This document shows, piece by piece, positions 49,636 through 61,261 of a stretch of DNA of 64,000 bases. Numbering within the stretch: the stretch's first letter is position 1; each line of letters starts with the position of its first letter. The position numbers and the translations under genes were made by a program. The stretch spans positions 5,587,227 through 5,651,226 of the forward strand of contig WMCF01000025.1 in assembly GCA_009792885.1 (NCBI GenBank), given 5' to 3'. The notes beneath the pieces are model-generated. The model ran no database searches and was not told the DNA's origin. It saw only the letters and a list, made by a program, of their open reading frames with translations. Source of the DNA: Eremophila alpestris peregrina. Lineage: Eukaryota; Chordata; Aves; Passeriformes; Alaudidae.

Positions 49636-49760
49636 TTAGCAATCAAATAATTGTTATAATTATATTATTATATATATAATTATATTATATGTATATTATA
49701 TTATTATAATCAAATACTACAATATTTCTTTAATATTTCAAATACTACAATATTTCTTTG
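49636..49760. repeat. AT-rich palindromic tract with 28-bp tandem duplication
   Basis: TTATTATATATATAATTATA-type self-complementary sequence (about 49660-49705) is followed by CAAATACTACAATATTTCTT at 49711 and again at 49739, an exact 21-base match with a period of 28. Confidence 0.9.
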
Positions 49761-52700
49761 TTACACGGAGAAATATTCACAATTTTGAAACTGATGTTTG
49801 TTTTTAGTTCCATTGCATGTGTAGTTAAAGGGTGGCAAAAACTCTTACCCAAACATCCTGAATATTTTTTTTTTCATTTCACATAGTACCACAGATGTTT
49901 GAGTGTGTCTCCTCTCAGGATGAAATTGTGAGAGGCCGCTCAGCATATCTAATAATTCAGGAGTAGTTGTCCACACTTTTTAAGCTTTCTCCATCTCTTG
50001 GCCAGCAGTTTCAATCCTGTTTTCTGTGTATATTCAGGTGTCACCATTCATTACACCCACCTGCCGGCTCATAAAACCTTCTAACTTATTGGAATTTAAA
50101 AATGCTATTTTGGTATTTGTTCTTCTAGACTAGTGAGTTATGTATTTAAGTGGTGCAGGATAAAGCTGGGAGTAGAGAGGAAATGTTGGGATACTCATGT
50201 CTTGTACCAAACTATTACGCAGTTTAAAACTGACTCACCTAACTTTATGAACAACATAGCCATTACTGGAAGAAATCCAAGCATTCACCTTCTCTTTGCT
50301 TGTGAAAAATCCAGAAAATAGACCAGTAATTGAGGCATACTCTATGGGCAATCAAATATTTAACTTTGTGATTTAACACCTGTGAAACAATGTGAGACAT
50401 CATTTTCATTTTTCTTCAGCCATCAGTTTGAGAGGTAAAGGGAAATTTCCAGTCTAGGAATAAATTATGATGTCTCACAACAAGCAATTGTGCTATACTT
50501 GAGTGCTGCTTAGTTAGAAATTTGTGAATGTAAATACTATGCAAAACAGAAAGCAATTGTAGGACTTTTTTTCTGGTAGTATTTTTCTAATTGCTATCCA
50601 CTATCAGACAATTGGATTTCTCAGGGTTGTAACAAATACAAGTGCAGCTGACTTCCCACGTAACCCTCCATGGTCCTCCTCTTACTGGTGCATATATTAA
50701 TATGTAAATGTCAAGAGATTTCAAGATCTCAGTACAGGAGTAAAGGAAAGTTTACTTACTCAAACTAGTAAAGTTATGAAGGAAACCATATACACAGGTT
50801 GTCAACAAATCAAGAAGTCTGGACTCAGTATATCTGTGTATATCCCCATCTGTGTTTTTTACACCAAAGGTATTGATGTTTCATGTCGGCTAAAGATCAT
50901 TTTTGTACAAGAACTGGACCTGAAAATGAACACTGGCTATTTCAGAAGAAGTAATCTGGAATAGGTCAGCAGCACTTTCTTCCTAGTCACTAAAGTCAGA
51001 ATGATCCATGCTCTAAAACTTGAAGCTTCAGGTGGTGGAAAAGGAAGAGGGACTGATTGTTATATAGGATTTTCCAAACTAAATGTGGCATTTCATCCAT
51101 CTTGTTCTGTAGTGTGCCTGAAGTAGTTACCAATATCTTGTGGAATACCCCTAGGGAAAGAAAAAAAATTTCCCAGGACACAATCCGCCAGCCAGTGAGG
51201 TACCTTCAGTCACACCTAGGGTGATGTTTTGCAAAATTCATTTGCCGTTAAGGTGCCTCTCATTACCTAAACTGTGTAAACAAATTTAAGTAATTTATAA
51301 ACTATAAAAATTAGGTTAATCAAACAATGAAAGCTATTTCCATTTCAGATATATTTTTAATGGTAATCTTGCTTGGGTTTAATTTCAGTAGATGTCTTCT
51401 ATCAGTCATGGACTTAGTTTAATATTTACCTTGCCCAGCCTAGTGTTCAGGAATAGATTTCTGGTTATTAATTACAACTCCACAATATAACAGGTGCCCC
51501 ATGCATCTCACCCCATTTATATTCAGGCAGACTGATACACCTCGTTCTTATATGCACACAGCACCAAAGCAATTACTGCTAAAAACAGGTGTATTATTCA
51601 TTGTGCTATGAAAAGTTCTCTTTCTGGTAGAAAGGTAATGAGTGCTTGGAAAGACTAATGTTTAATAATATTCTGTTAACAGATCATCTGTTAGAAATAC
51701 TGATTAAAGGAAAGAGTCAATGCCTGATTCACATTTGGTGTTCATTTGCACAGCTCTGCTGAAATCAATAGCTCTGCATAGGTGTCTAAATATCCAAATA
51801 AAAAGTGCTGACCTTAACATTGAGTCCTTGATCTCTGATCATTTGTGTGAGTTTTCAGCTGTCTTTGAAAATATATTTGAATTTCCCCAAGTTATAGTTA
51901 AGGACATGCTTAAAAAGCATTAATTCTGAGGATGCGTCTGAATTATAGAGCTAAGATTTGGATGCAGATATACAACTTCTAGAATAATACCACACTTTGA
52001 ATAAGAAAGCCTTAGAGGAAAAAAAAAAGATGGCTGAGATATAGGGAATCTTATCCTAGAGGCAACTTCAAAGTGCAGTTAAAGTAAGATAAACAACTTG
52101 ATTCTCATCTATTTGTGTGTCTGTAATGTAACACTGAAACCCTAGAGAAATTTGATTAATATCCTTATTTAGACTACAAATTTCGGTAAGGTCCCCTGAG
52201 ATGCCAAGACTTGACATTGCTCTGTGTCAGTGCTTTGACTTTCATTTAAACAGTGGGGAGCAGAATGTAAAGGTGAAAACTGGACCACAGTTCAGGAGTA
52301 TTATTGCCTGTATTCCAAAAGACCTATTTTCAGATTATTAAAATAGATGACATAGTTTATGATAAGCCTCCCTTCTGATACCTGACAGGTTAAAGTCTCT
52401 TGCTAATATCCCTCTGGATACTAAAAAATATTCAACAAATAAAACCTATATGAAAATAATATAAAATTTAAAAATATTGAAAAAATTGTTAGCAGCTAGC
52501 AGAAAGATTATTTAAAGAATTCCAGGAATATTTGCAAGATCATAAAACAGGTAAAAATGTATTTAAAATACATTTTTAAATTTAAAAACTTGTTTCAATT
52601 CCCAATGTACTGTACTTAAATACTTAACTACATTCATAGATTTACTTTTTACTACTGTATTGTAATGTGGGTCTAGATTAAAACATAACAAAATGCTGGA

Positions 52701-53387
52701 CAATTTCCAGATTTGCTTAGTTCTAAATTGTGAGTACTTTGGAGACAATTTCAGAAATATAAGACTGTACATATATTTCTTGAAGGAAGGTTATTTCTAT
52801 GTTTTAGATTAAATTGAGGAGGAAATTATAAGTCCTGTAAATGGTTGATATATATTTACTTTCTTTACCTCCAAACTTTCACTGATGTATATGATATCTA
52901 TGGAAATGAGTAAAAGGTTCGTTTCCAGATGTAACTGAAATCCTTATAATTACGGCATGTATCCATAAGAAAGTGAAATTCTTTCTCCAATTTAAACCAT
53001 AAATATTTTCAGTGTTGACCATGTTGCTTCCTGCCCTAGTGGTCCTTTATACTCAAGGGGAAGTGCCTCAATTTTCTGTTTTTCCTTCTTATTCACCTAC
53101 CAGGGAAATTTAAGAGATATAAATCATTTTTTATGTGCCTTTATGGAGCCTATTGGTCAATGCCATGAGATCTTAGGATGGCATAAATCATTTTGTGGGT
53201 ATTTATTCTGTTTATTGTTGAAAGCCCAGAATTTTGTACAAGTTGTACTAGTGACCTTCAAACACAATAGATTTGCATGTCAGATTTTGGGGGAAATATG
53301 AAGTAGCTGACAATGTTTCTTCATGCAGCAAATAAAAACAAATACCCAATGAAGGTAGGTTTGAGCCCGTATGGACTACTCACTCAA

Positions 53388-53441
53388 GAGTTGGTCTCGA
53401 TGATTTTTGTGAGTCCTTTCCAACTCAAAATGTTCTTTGAT
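53388..53441 (+). mobile_element. CR1 LINE 3' terminus
   Basis: TTGGTCTCGATGATTTTTGT, then GAGTCCTTTCCAACTCAAAA and TGTTCTTTGA match the CR1 terminal block (TTGGACTCGATGATCTT...CTTTTCCAACC) on the + strand, with degenerate octamers. Confidence 0.78.
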
Positions 53442-56078
53442 AACATATGGTGAAAATGTACATCTCACTTTGCCAAATGATCAGTATTTTCAGAGGTTTC
53501 ACTCTGTTAAATTTTTTTTAAACACCAAGCAATTTAAAAGTTTTAGAAAAGTTTTTTAAGGTAGGCATCCAGTTATTATTAAAGTATTAAACATACTTTG
53601 GGCAACATCTGAGTTTGTATCAAAAATGGAAATTCGGAAACAATTTTAAAAAATATTTTTAAATAAATACAGACTCATTTCATAAATTTTTGTGGCTCTC
53701 ATAATTTTTCACAAGTATTGTTAATGGTTCATAATGCTTTACAAAAATTTGTAAGAGGACGCCTGCCAATAGGTCAATGATTATTAGATGTGCATTATTT
53801 GATGATTATAATTAAATTTCCTTCCATAAAAATCACATAAAATTGCCTTCATATGAGTCTGTACACCAAGGGATTTTTTGCCTGGGAAGCTGAAGACTTA
53901 ACTACTGGATTCAGTCTGACATCTATTAAAAGTTCCCGAGTTCTTCATCAATAAATGAAGACTGAGCTGTCCAGTGTTTCCCTAAAGAAGGATCTTCCCT
54001 ATCTTGTTCCCAGGCTGTGGGACCAGTGTGGAAAAATAGTATTTTAAAAACAAAGAAAGCTGCTGGAAGTGACAGAGGAGAGAAAACTGCAATGCTTTGA
54101 AGGGAAAGGAAAAAAGCAAAAGAAATAAAGGCTTTATAAGAAAATGTGATGGAGAATAAACAAGAATAAGACAGAAGAAAAGATGAAGCAAGCTATAAGA
54201 CAGGGACAGTTCATTTTCTTAGTTGTCCTTTATACTTAAATGAAAAAAATCGTTCTAAGAACCTGAGTCAAGATTGAGTCCCAAAGTGTGGATATTTCCA
54301 CATGCCACATGTAACAATATTGTGATACTGCATCGAAAAAAATGTTCAGGTGATTTAGCAAGGTCATTGCGGCTTTCAGCTCATTGCATCTCAGAACACT
54401 GAGAAACTGAGGTTATTAATCTGCACATCAAAAAATGATGGTGTTACTGTGCTTATGAATCTTGGACAGTTATTTTTCTTTATTGCATTCAGATTTAAGA
54501 ATGGCTGACACTACTAACCTTCTGGAATTTCTATCTACTCTCAACCAAACTCTGATCTCGCTGTAGTGAGTCCCCTGTGCATCTCTTAAAGAAGACTGTG
54601 TCTGCAGTCAGCAGGCAATTTTACCAAAAAACCTTATTTAGCTTTCCAGAAACTGAGAGCAGCCTTCCTCTCTGGAAAACAGCAGATGGCAAGTAAGTTG
54701 GCTGCCAGTAGCCAGGGAGTGTTAAAGAGATCTATAGATCCTGAGTGTAATTTACTGAGGACAGCTCTCAATGGTTTACACTAACATTCTTTGTTTAAGC
54801 ACAGTTAATGCCAGGACCATTGCTTTCACAGGACTGCGTTCTGCAGCAGCTATTAGCATTATTATTCCAAAGCACCTAGGGAGCAACACAGTGCTCTGTG
54901 AGGAATGATGCATCTTTCTTATAGTCTGTAATTCTAGCATTTCAAGGTATTAAAGATCACTTTCAAGTACCCTAATGATGTGAGCAGATTTTCAACAGCT
55001 CTCAGTGGCAGTTGCAGGTTGCTGACAGAGTCACTGAAAATCCAGCAAATTTTGTGTAAGTACTCAACAGAAAATTAGCTATTCTGAAAAATGGCCATTA
55101 ACTTTCAAATCCTGAATTTCTCCAAAAATTTGGACCCATTTTACAAGGAACGAAATTGAAAATTAAAGGCAAAGTACAATCAAAAGTTTTGCCTGCCCTG
55201 ACTCTGAGATGGTTTAAGTGTATTCACTCTTGACCTTTCTCTGTCATGATTCAAATACCAGGTTCAGACACATAGTGATTGGAGCATTGCCCAAAAGGAG
55301 GGATACTGAGTGCTGCTCAAGGTTACAGAGGAAAACTCAGTACAAGAATCTGAAACCTGAAACATTTATCTATTAAAAAAAAATTAACTCTGCTTCTGTG
55401 TCAGCAGAGGTCATCTGCAACATAAAGCAGATGCTTTTAAACCCATTTAGAAAGCCAAATGCAGAAAGGTAATGAATAGAATGTTGTTTGGGGTTTTTTT
55501 AAATAAAGATTAATACTTAACCAGAAAGATTTTTTAACTAGTGCGAGTAAGTGTCCTTTAGACAAGAATGTAGTACCATGATCATTACTTGATGTATGGT
55601 CTGTGCCACAGTGGAGAAGAGTGCATAAAATTAGGGGGGAAAAAACATGTCTTCTCTGTTTCTCTTGTCTTCTATGCAGCTCATTAGGTGAAGCAATGCT
55701 AAATCTTCATGTGCTTAAACTTTGTAAACATCAGACAATAGAACTAATCTAAATCTATCCTAAGTACTCCAACAGTACTTAAAAGCAAAGAATCTTTTTA
55801 ATGACTTGTAAAGACTTTGGATTCAGCTCTTTCAGAGGACTGTTCACCACTGCAGTTAATATGGTGTAACTTACCCCATGGTGTAACTTAACAAGCAACA
55901 CAAACCAGTAAGTGCAAGGCAGCTGCAGAGAAAGGGAAGGGATTTGTCCTTCCTACACTCCCTTTGCAGAGCACTTTCTTTCCAACATCAGAAATTTCTT
56001 AAAGGTCTCATATAAGTTTTTTTTTTTCTTTATTTTTTTTTTGTACAAAAGACTTCTAATATCACTGCAGTAAAAAGT

Positions 56079-56132
56079 TTGTCTTTTATAATTTGTCTTT
56101 CATGATTTGTCTTTCAAAGCTCTGTCTTTCAC
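56079..56132. repeat. 14-bp minisatellite, four units
   Basis: GTCTTT recurs at 56081, 56095, 56109 and 56124 within TTTGTCTTTYATRA-type units. Confidence 0.8.
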
Positions 56133-58103
56133 TTCTCAAGTCTCCTTGGTGTATGTTTCATTACACCTTTCTGTACCAAAATCAAGCAATGATGAGTCAC
56201 AGAAAATTAATAAAATGCTATATTCCCTGCATTTTAGAAGGTATGATATGTGGAATATCCAGGAGCAACACAAGCATTAAATGTCAGCATTGACTATTGT
56301 AAGAAACAGGTTTCAGTGGTGGTGTTGATTTTTTTTACTGGAAGATTGTTTTTTCCTCCTTTCCATATCAGGTCATGGAACTATTTCCTTTACGATGATC
56401 AACTTTTTTTAGAGTCTTCAAGAACTGGGAGCAGTTTACATTTGAATAATTTATATTAGAGAGAGTTGAATTAATGTAGCTAAAATAACAAGGACTGCCT
56501 AGGTACCTAATTTGTCCCCTTTTGTGTTTCATTATTTTTCATATATGGAATGTTGGTGCACACACAAGGTCAGACTGCTGACATTATTAAAAGAAAAAAC
56601 TGTGCATGCAGGCCCAGAACTAACATTGTTTCTAGTGCTATTTTCTAATTGCTCTGGAAAGACAAAAATTCACAGCAAGGCTTATTCATGTATCATACCC
56701 AGCTAAATACTGGACATCCATGTTGCTCCCAAATGTTATATAAAAACACTTGTTGTTGACATAACCTTATAAAAATACCTCTTTATAATAAACACAAAGA
56801 TATTGTGAGGCGTAAAGACAGAAGGAAAAGGAAGACTTAGTCAATTAACATTAGTAAATCATATTAGTGGCTAACAACGTAAAAACAAATTATTCATATT
56901 ACTAGTAATTATACCATAAAACATTCCCATAAGTGTCCTCAAAAGTTCAGTCAGGTCAGAGCTACGGGCATTAAAAGGCATCCATTGAGCAACACAGTTT
57001 AAAATTCCAGATGTATAATTTCAAAATATGATATGAAAAGGGGCTGGAGATTTGACCTCTTTGTCTGATGTTTCCATGAATGTCCCTGTACATGTATGAT
57101 GAGAATATTTTCTTCACATTAGGACATTATACAGAGAGGAATTTATGCACAGCCTTTAACTGCAAATCATTAAGCTTCTCTTTAGAGGTTCTTTGTCGCT
57201 ACAAAACTCGATCATGTCTCTTCAAGAGCATATGTTGGCAAACATACAGATACATCCTAAGAAGATCCCTTTGCAGCTGTTCCCAAACACAAGGGAAAAC
57301 TATTAGCAAGGAGAAACTAATGAAACGCACTTCTCCACTTTCATTTCTTTCTGAGCTCATGAATCTCTTCAGATTAGGTTAGAGTCCACGGGAGGAGGAT
57401 AGTTGTGTCAGATCAATCTGTACTTCAGTGAGAAGCAATTAGCAACTCATCACAGGAAAAACTCACAGCCTAAAAGGTGCTTTGTGCCTTATCTGGGGAT
57501 GTGTGCACACTTTGCTGCCTGCCTGTACTTCCTCATCAGAAACTTTGCTCTGGAAATGTCAAGACATTCTATTAGGAGGTGTGGCTTTATGTCTGAAGTG
57601 AAATATCTATTAGTCCTTACTCATTCTGCCTCTATACTACAGGAGGATAAAGCCAGTTTTATCACTGCAAGCCATCTGTATCTGCAAGCCAAAGTTAGAG
57701 TTGCTTTCCCTTAGTTCATGTAGATCTGCTTGCGTGAATGTAGTATCTTCTTGCGCTGCCATACATATGCCTCTGTACTTGGAGTTCCCAAATAAATGCT
57801 TCTAAAGTTAAGATTACGGAGAGAAGTATCTCAGCTGTTACTCTGTGGAAGGGATGCAAGGAATTAAAAAGTTTTTATGTTAAGCTATGCCAGAAGCAAA
57901 TAAATATTTCAACTAGAAATTAATTGTTCACCAGTTCTCAACAAATGCATGGATCCAAGATTTAAATGTTTTAGGTTTCAGGGGCAATGAGCAGCAGTGA
58001 ACTATCCTGATACCACACACTGCTGTAGCAGTGAAAAGAATAGTGATAGACCCCCCAAGAGGTTATGATTATAACAAAAAGAAAAGGAAAAGAAGGGGGA
58101 ATA

Positions 58104-58163
58104 GGAAGAAGAAGAAGAAAAAAAATGAAATGGAAAAACTAACTAACTAACTAACTAACTAAC
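58104..58163. repeat. (GAA)n followed by (AACT)n
   Basis: GAA units (58104-58122), a short A-rich spacer, then nearly seven perfect AACT units (58137-58163). Confidence 0.95.
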
Positions 58164-60280
58164 AGAACAATTTATTTTCTTGTAACTGTCACTATGAAAA
58201 CAAGAAATTATAACATGTTACCTCCTGGTATTTGAATGAGTAGAAATTAAAGAAAAATATCAGATTCAAACAAGCCTTGGGGACCAACATTCCCACATAC
58301 ACAAGTCAGTTCTGTGAGAAGCAGCCATTCAGATTTCTCTGAAAAAAATTAAACTAAGCAAATGCAAACCACTTATTATTCAACATTAAGATCCTTTGTA
58401 GAGGAAATCCTTGCAACCTGTGTGTATCTGTGCATCAAACTGGTAAACTTGACATCCATTCTGTGATACATTAATTCCTCATTATGATATGAGATGCAAA
58501 ATTATGATAATTGTCTTCATCAGATATATTTAGAGTAAAATTCTTTTTCTCCAATTCTTTCATTTTTTTTCCATTTTTATTCTTCCATTCTGTTTAGACA
58601 ATTTTTTTTTAATTAGAGGTGGAGAAAGTTGGACAGGTGTTTAAGAGAATGGCACATAAAAATACTGTTTCTTTCATATTTGTCTCCTGCTTAAATGAAA
58701 ACATGTTGATTCAAGAGCATTCACTGATATTTCTCTCTTTTTAACACATATAGAAAACTAAGATGTCTTCACCATGTTTTTTACAGATAAGTTTCTAAGA
58801 CTGATAAAAATTTGAAACCTTATGACAGCATGAATTTTCCCTCTTCAACTCACACTTTTATAGATACAATGAGGTTCATTTTACTCAAACTCTGAAATTA
58901 TTTTATTCATGATCTCTAAGAAGGTTCACACAAAAATCATGAATGACAAGGGAGAAAAAATATTGTAAAATTGAGTTATAAACCCTAGGATAAAACCACA
59001 TATGATCAAAAAGGATTCTTTGTCTTCAGAATTTTCTGAGATTTGTAAGTGTACAGATTTTACTGTAAGAATGAAAAAATAGAAATTCTTTAAAGAAGGA
59101 TGGAATTTTCCATTTTTCATAAAAGTTCTACAAGCTGTATAATCAGGCAAAGCAAAAAAGACATTCATAGTATACCTGAATTAGTCAATAATTTAATTCT
59201 AAATACACCCATATGAGAAAGAAATTTTAAATCTATAGTTTCAGCTATTTTTACAAAATTTCTGACACATTTTTATTTTCTCTTACCTCGTCCTAAATCA
59301 AAATCTTTCAATATCTGACCATTTCAAATTGAGCTGAGTGCCATACACACACATGAATATTCTGACTCATAGAAGTATACATTGTTTGTGAAAATTATTT
59401 CATTAAAACATCTAATTTCCAACAATTGTGTCTTTTCAAGATGTATTTGTACATCTTTTAGGGAAAAAAAACTTCACTTTTTTTACTTGTGTTACAATGA
59501 ACTGTTTATGTTTCAAAATCTTGGAGGACTACACAATAACAATATATTAGATACTGTCTTTGACCTAAAAGTAATATTTTTGGCCTAAAAGTAAAAGATC
59601 AAGGAACCTGTCAGCATCTTTACTAATCTTTGCCTTGGAATCTCTGTATGTGTAACTGTAGAGCTTTACAGTACTGTCATTGATGAAAAAGGAATCAAAT
59701 GTTATGACATTGTTCTTCCAAGATCTGAAATATTTTCATTCATTCTAAATTCCATATTACTCTCTCAGATAAACAATTTTCAAAAAGAATCTGCTTTTGT
59801 CTCCAAGAACGGGAATTGGAGGGAGTTAATAATTGCTTTTAAAAACAATGTTCTAACTGTACAATATCATGATAGAGAGAGGAGTTCATTTCATAGAAAC
59901 AGGGAAAATCTGCCTCTGTAACATAATGAGATGTCAAATTTCTAACTTCCAAAAGGAAAAAAAAATACATCGCTTCTCTTGTCACAGACCTATCATAATG
60001 AGTTCACCTGACTCCAAAATATTTTGAATTATTTCTTTTGAAAAAATAAACATTCACCAGGCAAAAATCGTAGTTGGTTTGCAAAAAAGAGCAGTCCACA
60101 CTTTCTCAAAAAATTCTCAAATATCAAATAACTCGTAACGACATCTTTGAAGTAAGTGTTGTAGCTCATCCACTAGGTAATAACTATCATTGTGATTTTA
60201 TTATTTTCTTCTGAAAAGATAAATATTACAAAACCAGTGTGACCCCAAGTCAGAAGCAAAGCCATACAACAGTCCAGCAG

Positions 60281-61261
60281 CAAGTGGTGAGTGATGCCAT
60301 ATCCAGCTGATGGCTGGCCTCTAGTGGGGTTCCCCAGGGCTCAGTACTGGGGCTTGTCCTGTTCAACACCTTTATTAATGATCTGGATGAGGGGATTGAG
60401 TGCACCCTCAAGTAAGTTTGTGAATAATACTAAGTTGGGTGTGAGTGTTGTTCTGCTGGAGGATAGGAAGGCTCTGCAGAGAGATCTGGACAGGCTGGAT
60501 CAGTGGGCCAAACCCAGTTGTATGAGGTTAACCAAGATCAAGTACCAAGTCCTGCCCTTGGGTGCTAACAACCCCATGCAGCTCTCCAAACTGGGGGCAG
60601 AGTGGCTGGAAAGAAGTCCAGCAGAAAAGGACCTGGGAGTGTTGGTCAGCAGCGGCTGAGTGTGAGTGAGAGTGCGTCCACTCAGTGTCTGTCTCGGTTC
60701 TATCAGGAATAGTGGGGCCAGCAGGATCAGGGCACCTTTTACTTAAGTTAGTACTGGTAAAGTCAAAGAATCCTGTGTCCAATTCTGGGCCCCTCACTGC
60801 AAGAAAGACACTGAAGCTCTGGAGTGTGCCCAGAGAAGGGCAATGGAGGTGATGAGAGGTTTGGAGAGTGAGTCATATGAGACTGAGGGAGCTGGAGTTG
60901 TTTAGCCTGAAGAAAAGGAAGCTCAGGGGTGATCTTGTTACTGTAACTACCTGAAAGGAGGTTGTAGTCAGGTGGAGGGCAGCCTCTCCTCGCAGTTAAT
61001 TAATGACAGGACAAGAAGAAATGGCCTCAAGCTGTGGCAGTGGAGGTAAATGTTGGACATCAGGAAGAATTTCTTCAATTAAAGAGTTGCCAAGTATTGG
61101 AATGGGCTGCCCAAGGAAGTGGTGAAGTCACCATCCCTGTTAGTGCTCAAGAAACAACTGGACACAGGATGTAGTGCTATGGTTAATTGAAAAGGCAGTG
61201 ATCAGTCAAAGGCTTGATGATCTTGGAAGACTTTTCCAGTCTAAATGATTCTGTGATTCTA
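60281..61261 (+). mobile_element. CR1 LINE, reverse transcriptase core to complete 3' end
   Basis: The longest CR1 copy here, about 980 bases. The 5' part encodes in a + frame SCSTPLLMIWMRG and, in the neighbouring frame, LLEDRKALQRDLDRLDQWAK and NNPMQLSKLGAEWLERSPAE-type sequence, then KDLGVLVSSG before a stop at 60657. The catalytic FADD position reads FVNN. The rest is the 3' region: CCTGAAAGGAGGTTGTAGTC, GACAGGACAAGAAGAAATGG, GGGCTGCCCAAGGAAGTGGT, TTGATGATCTTGGAAGACTT, then ATGATTCTGTGATTCT at 61246-61261, an intact octamer-type terminus. It is 5' truncated at 60281. Frameshifts and the lost active site make it non-functional. Confidence 0.95.

Larger units (their letters stand above)
46013..53387. 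other. about 7.4 kb AT-rich sequence, no gene recognised
   Basis: No exon recognised. Notable parts: 46840-47290, rich in TAATTA/CAATTA-type motifs (possible conserved enhancer); A19 at 47364-47382; T/G tract at 48481-48534; a GC-richer stretch 48590-48910 that ends with AATAAATTCC near 48889 and could be an old LTR or 3' exon remnant; and an AT palindrome with tandem duplication at 49636-49760. Confidence 0.5.
53442..60280. other. about 6.8 kb AT-rich sequence, no gene recognised
   Basis: No exon or retroelement recognised. The stretch 54600-55030 is more balanced in composition and might be a conserved element. A four-unit 14/15-bp minisatellite lies at 56079-56132, a 17-bp-period repeat (ATGGTGTAACTTA) at 55861 and 55878, and (GAA)n/(AACT)n at 58104-58163. 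Frames of about 100 codons at 57080 and 57403 lack any recognisable domain. Confidence 0.5.

Noticed and set aside
57080..57714. Adjacent frames of 100 and 103 codons as a split gene
   Set aside because: They lack any recognisable domain, splice sites or codon bias differing from the AT-rich background.
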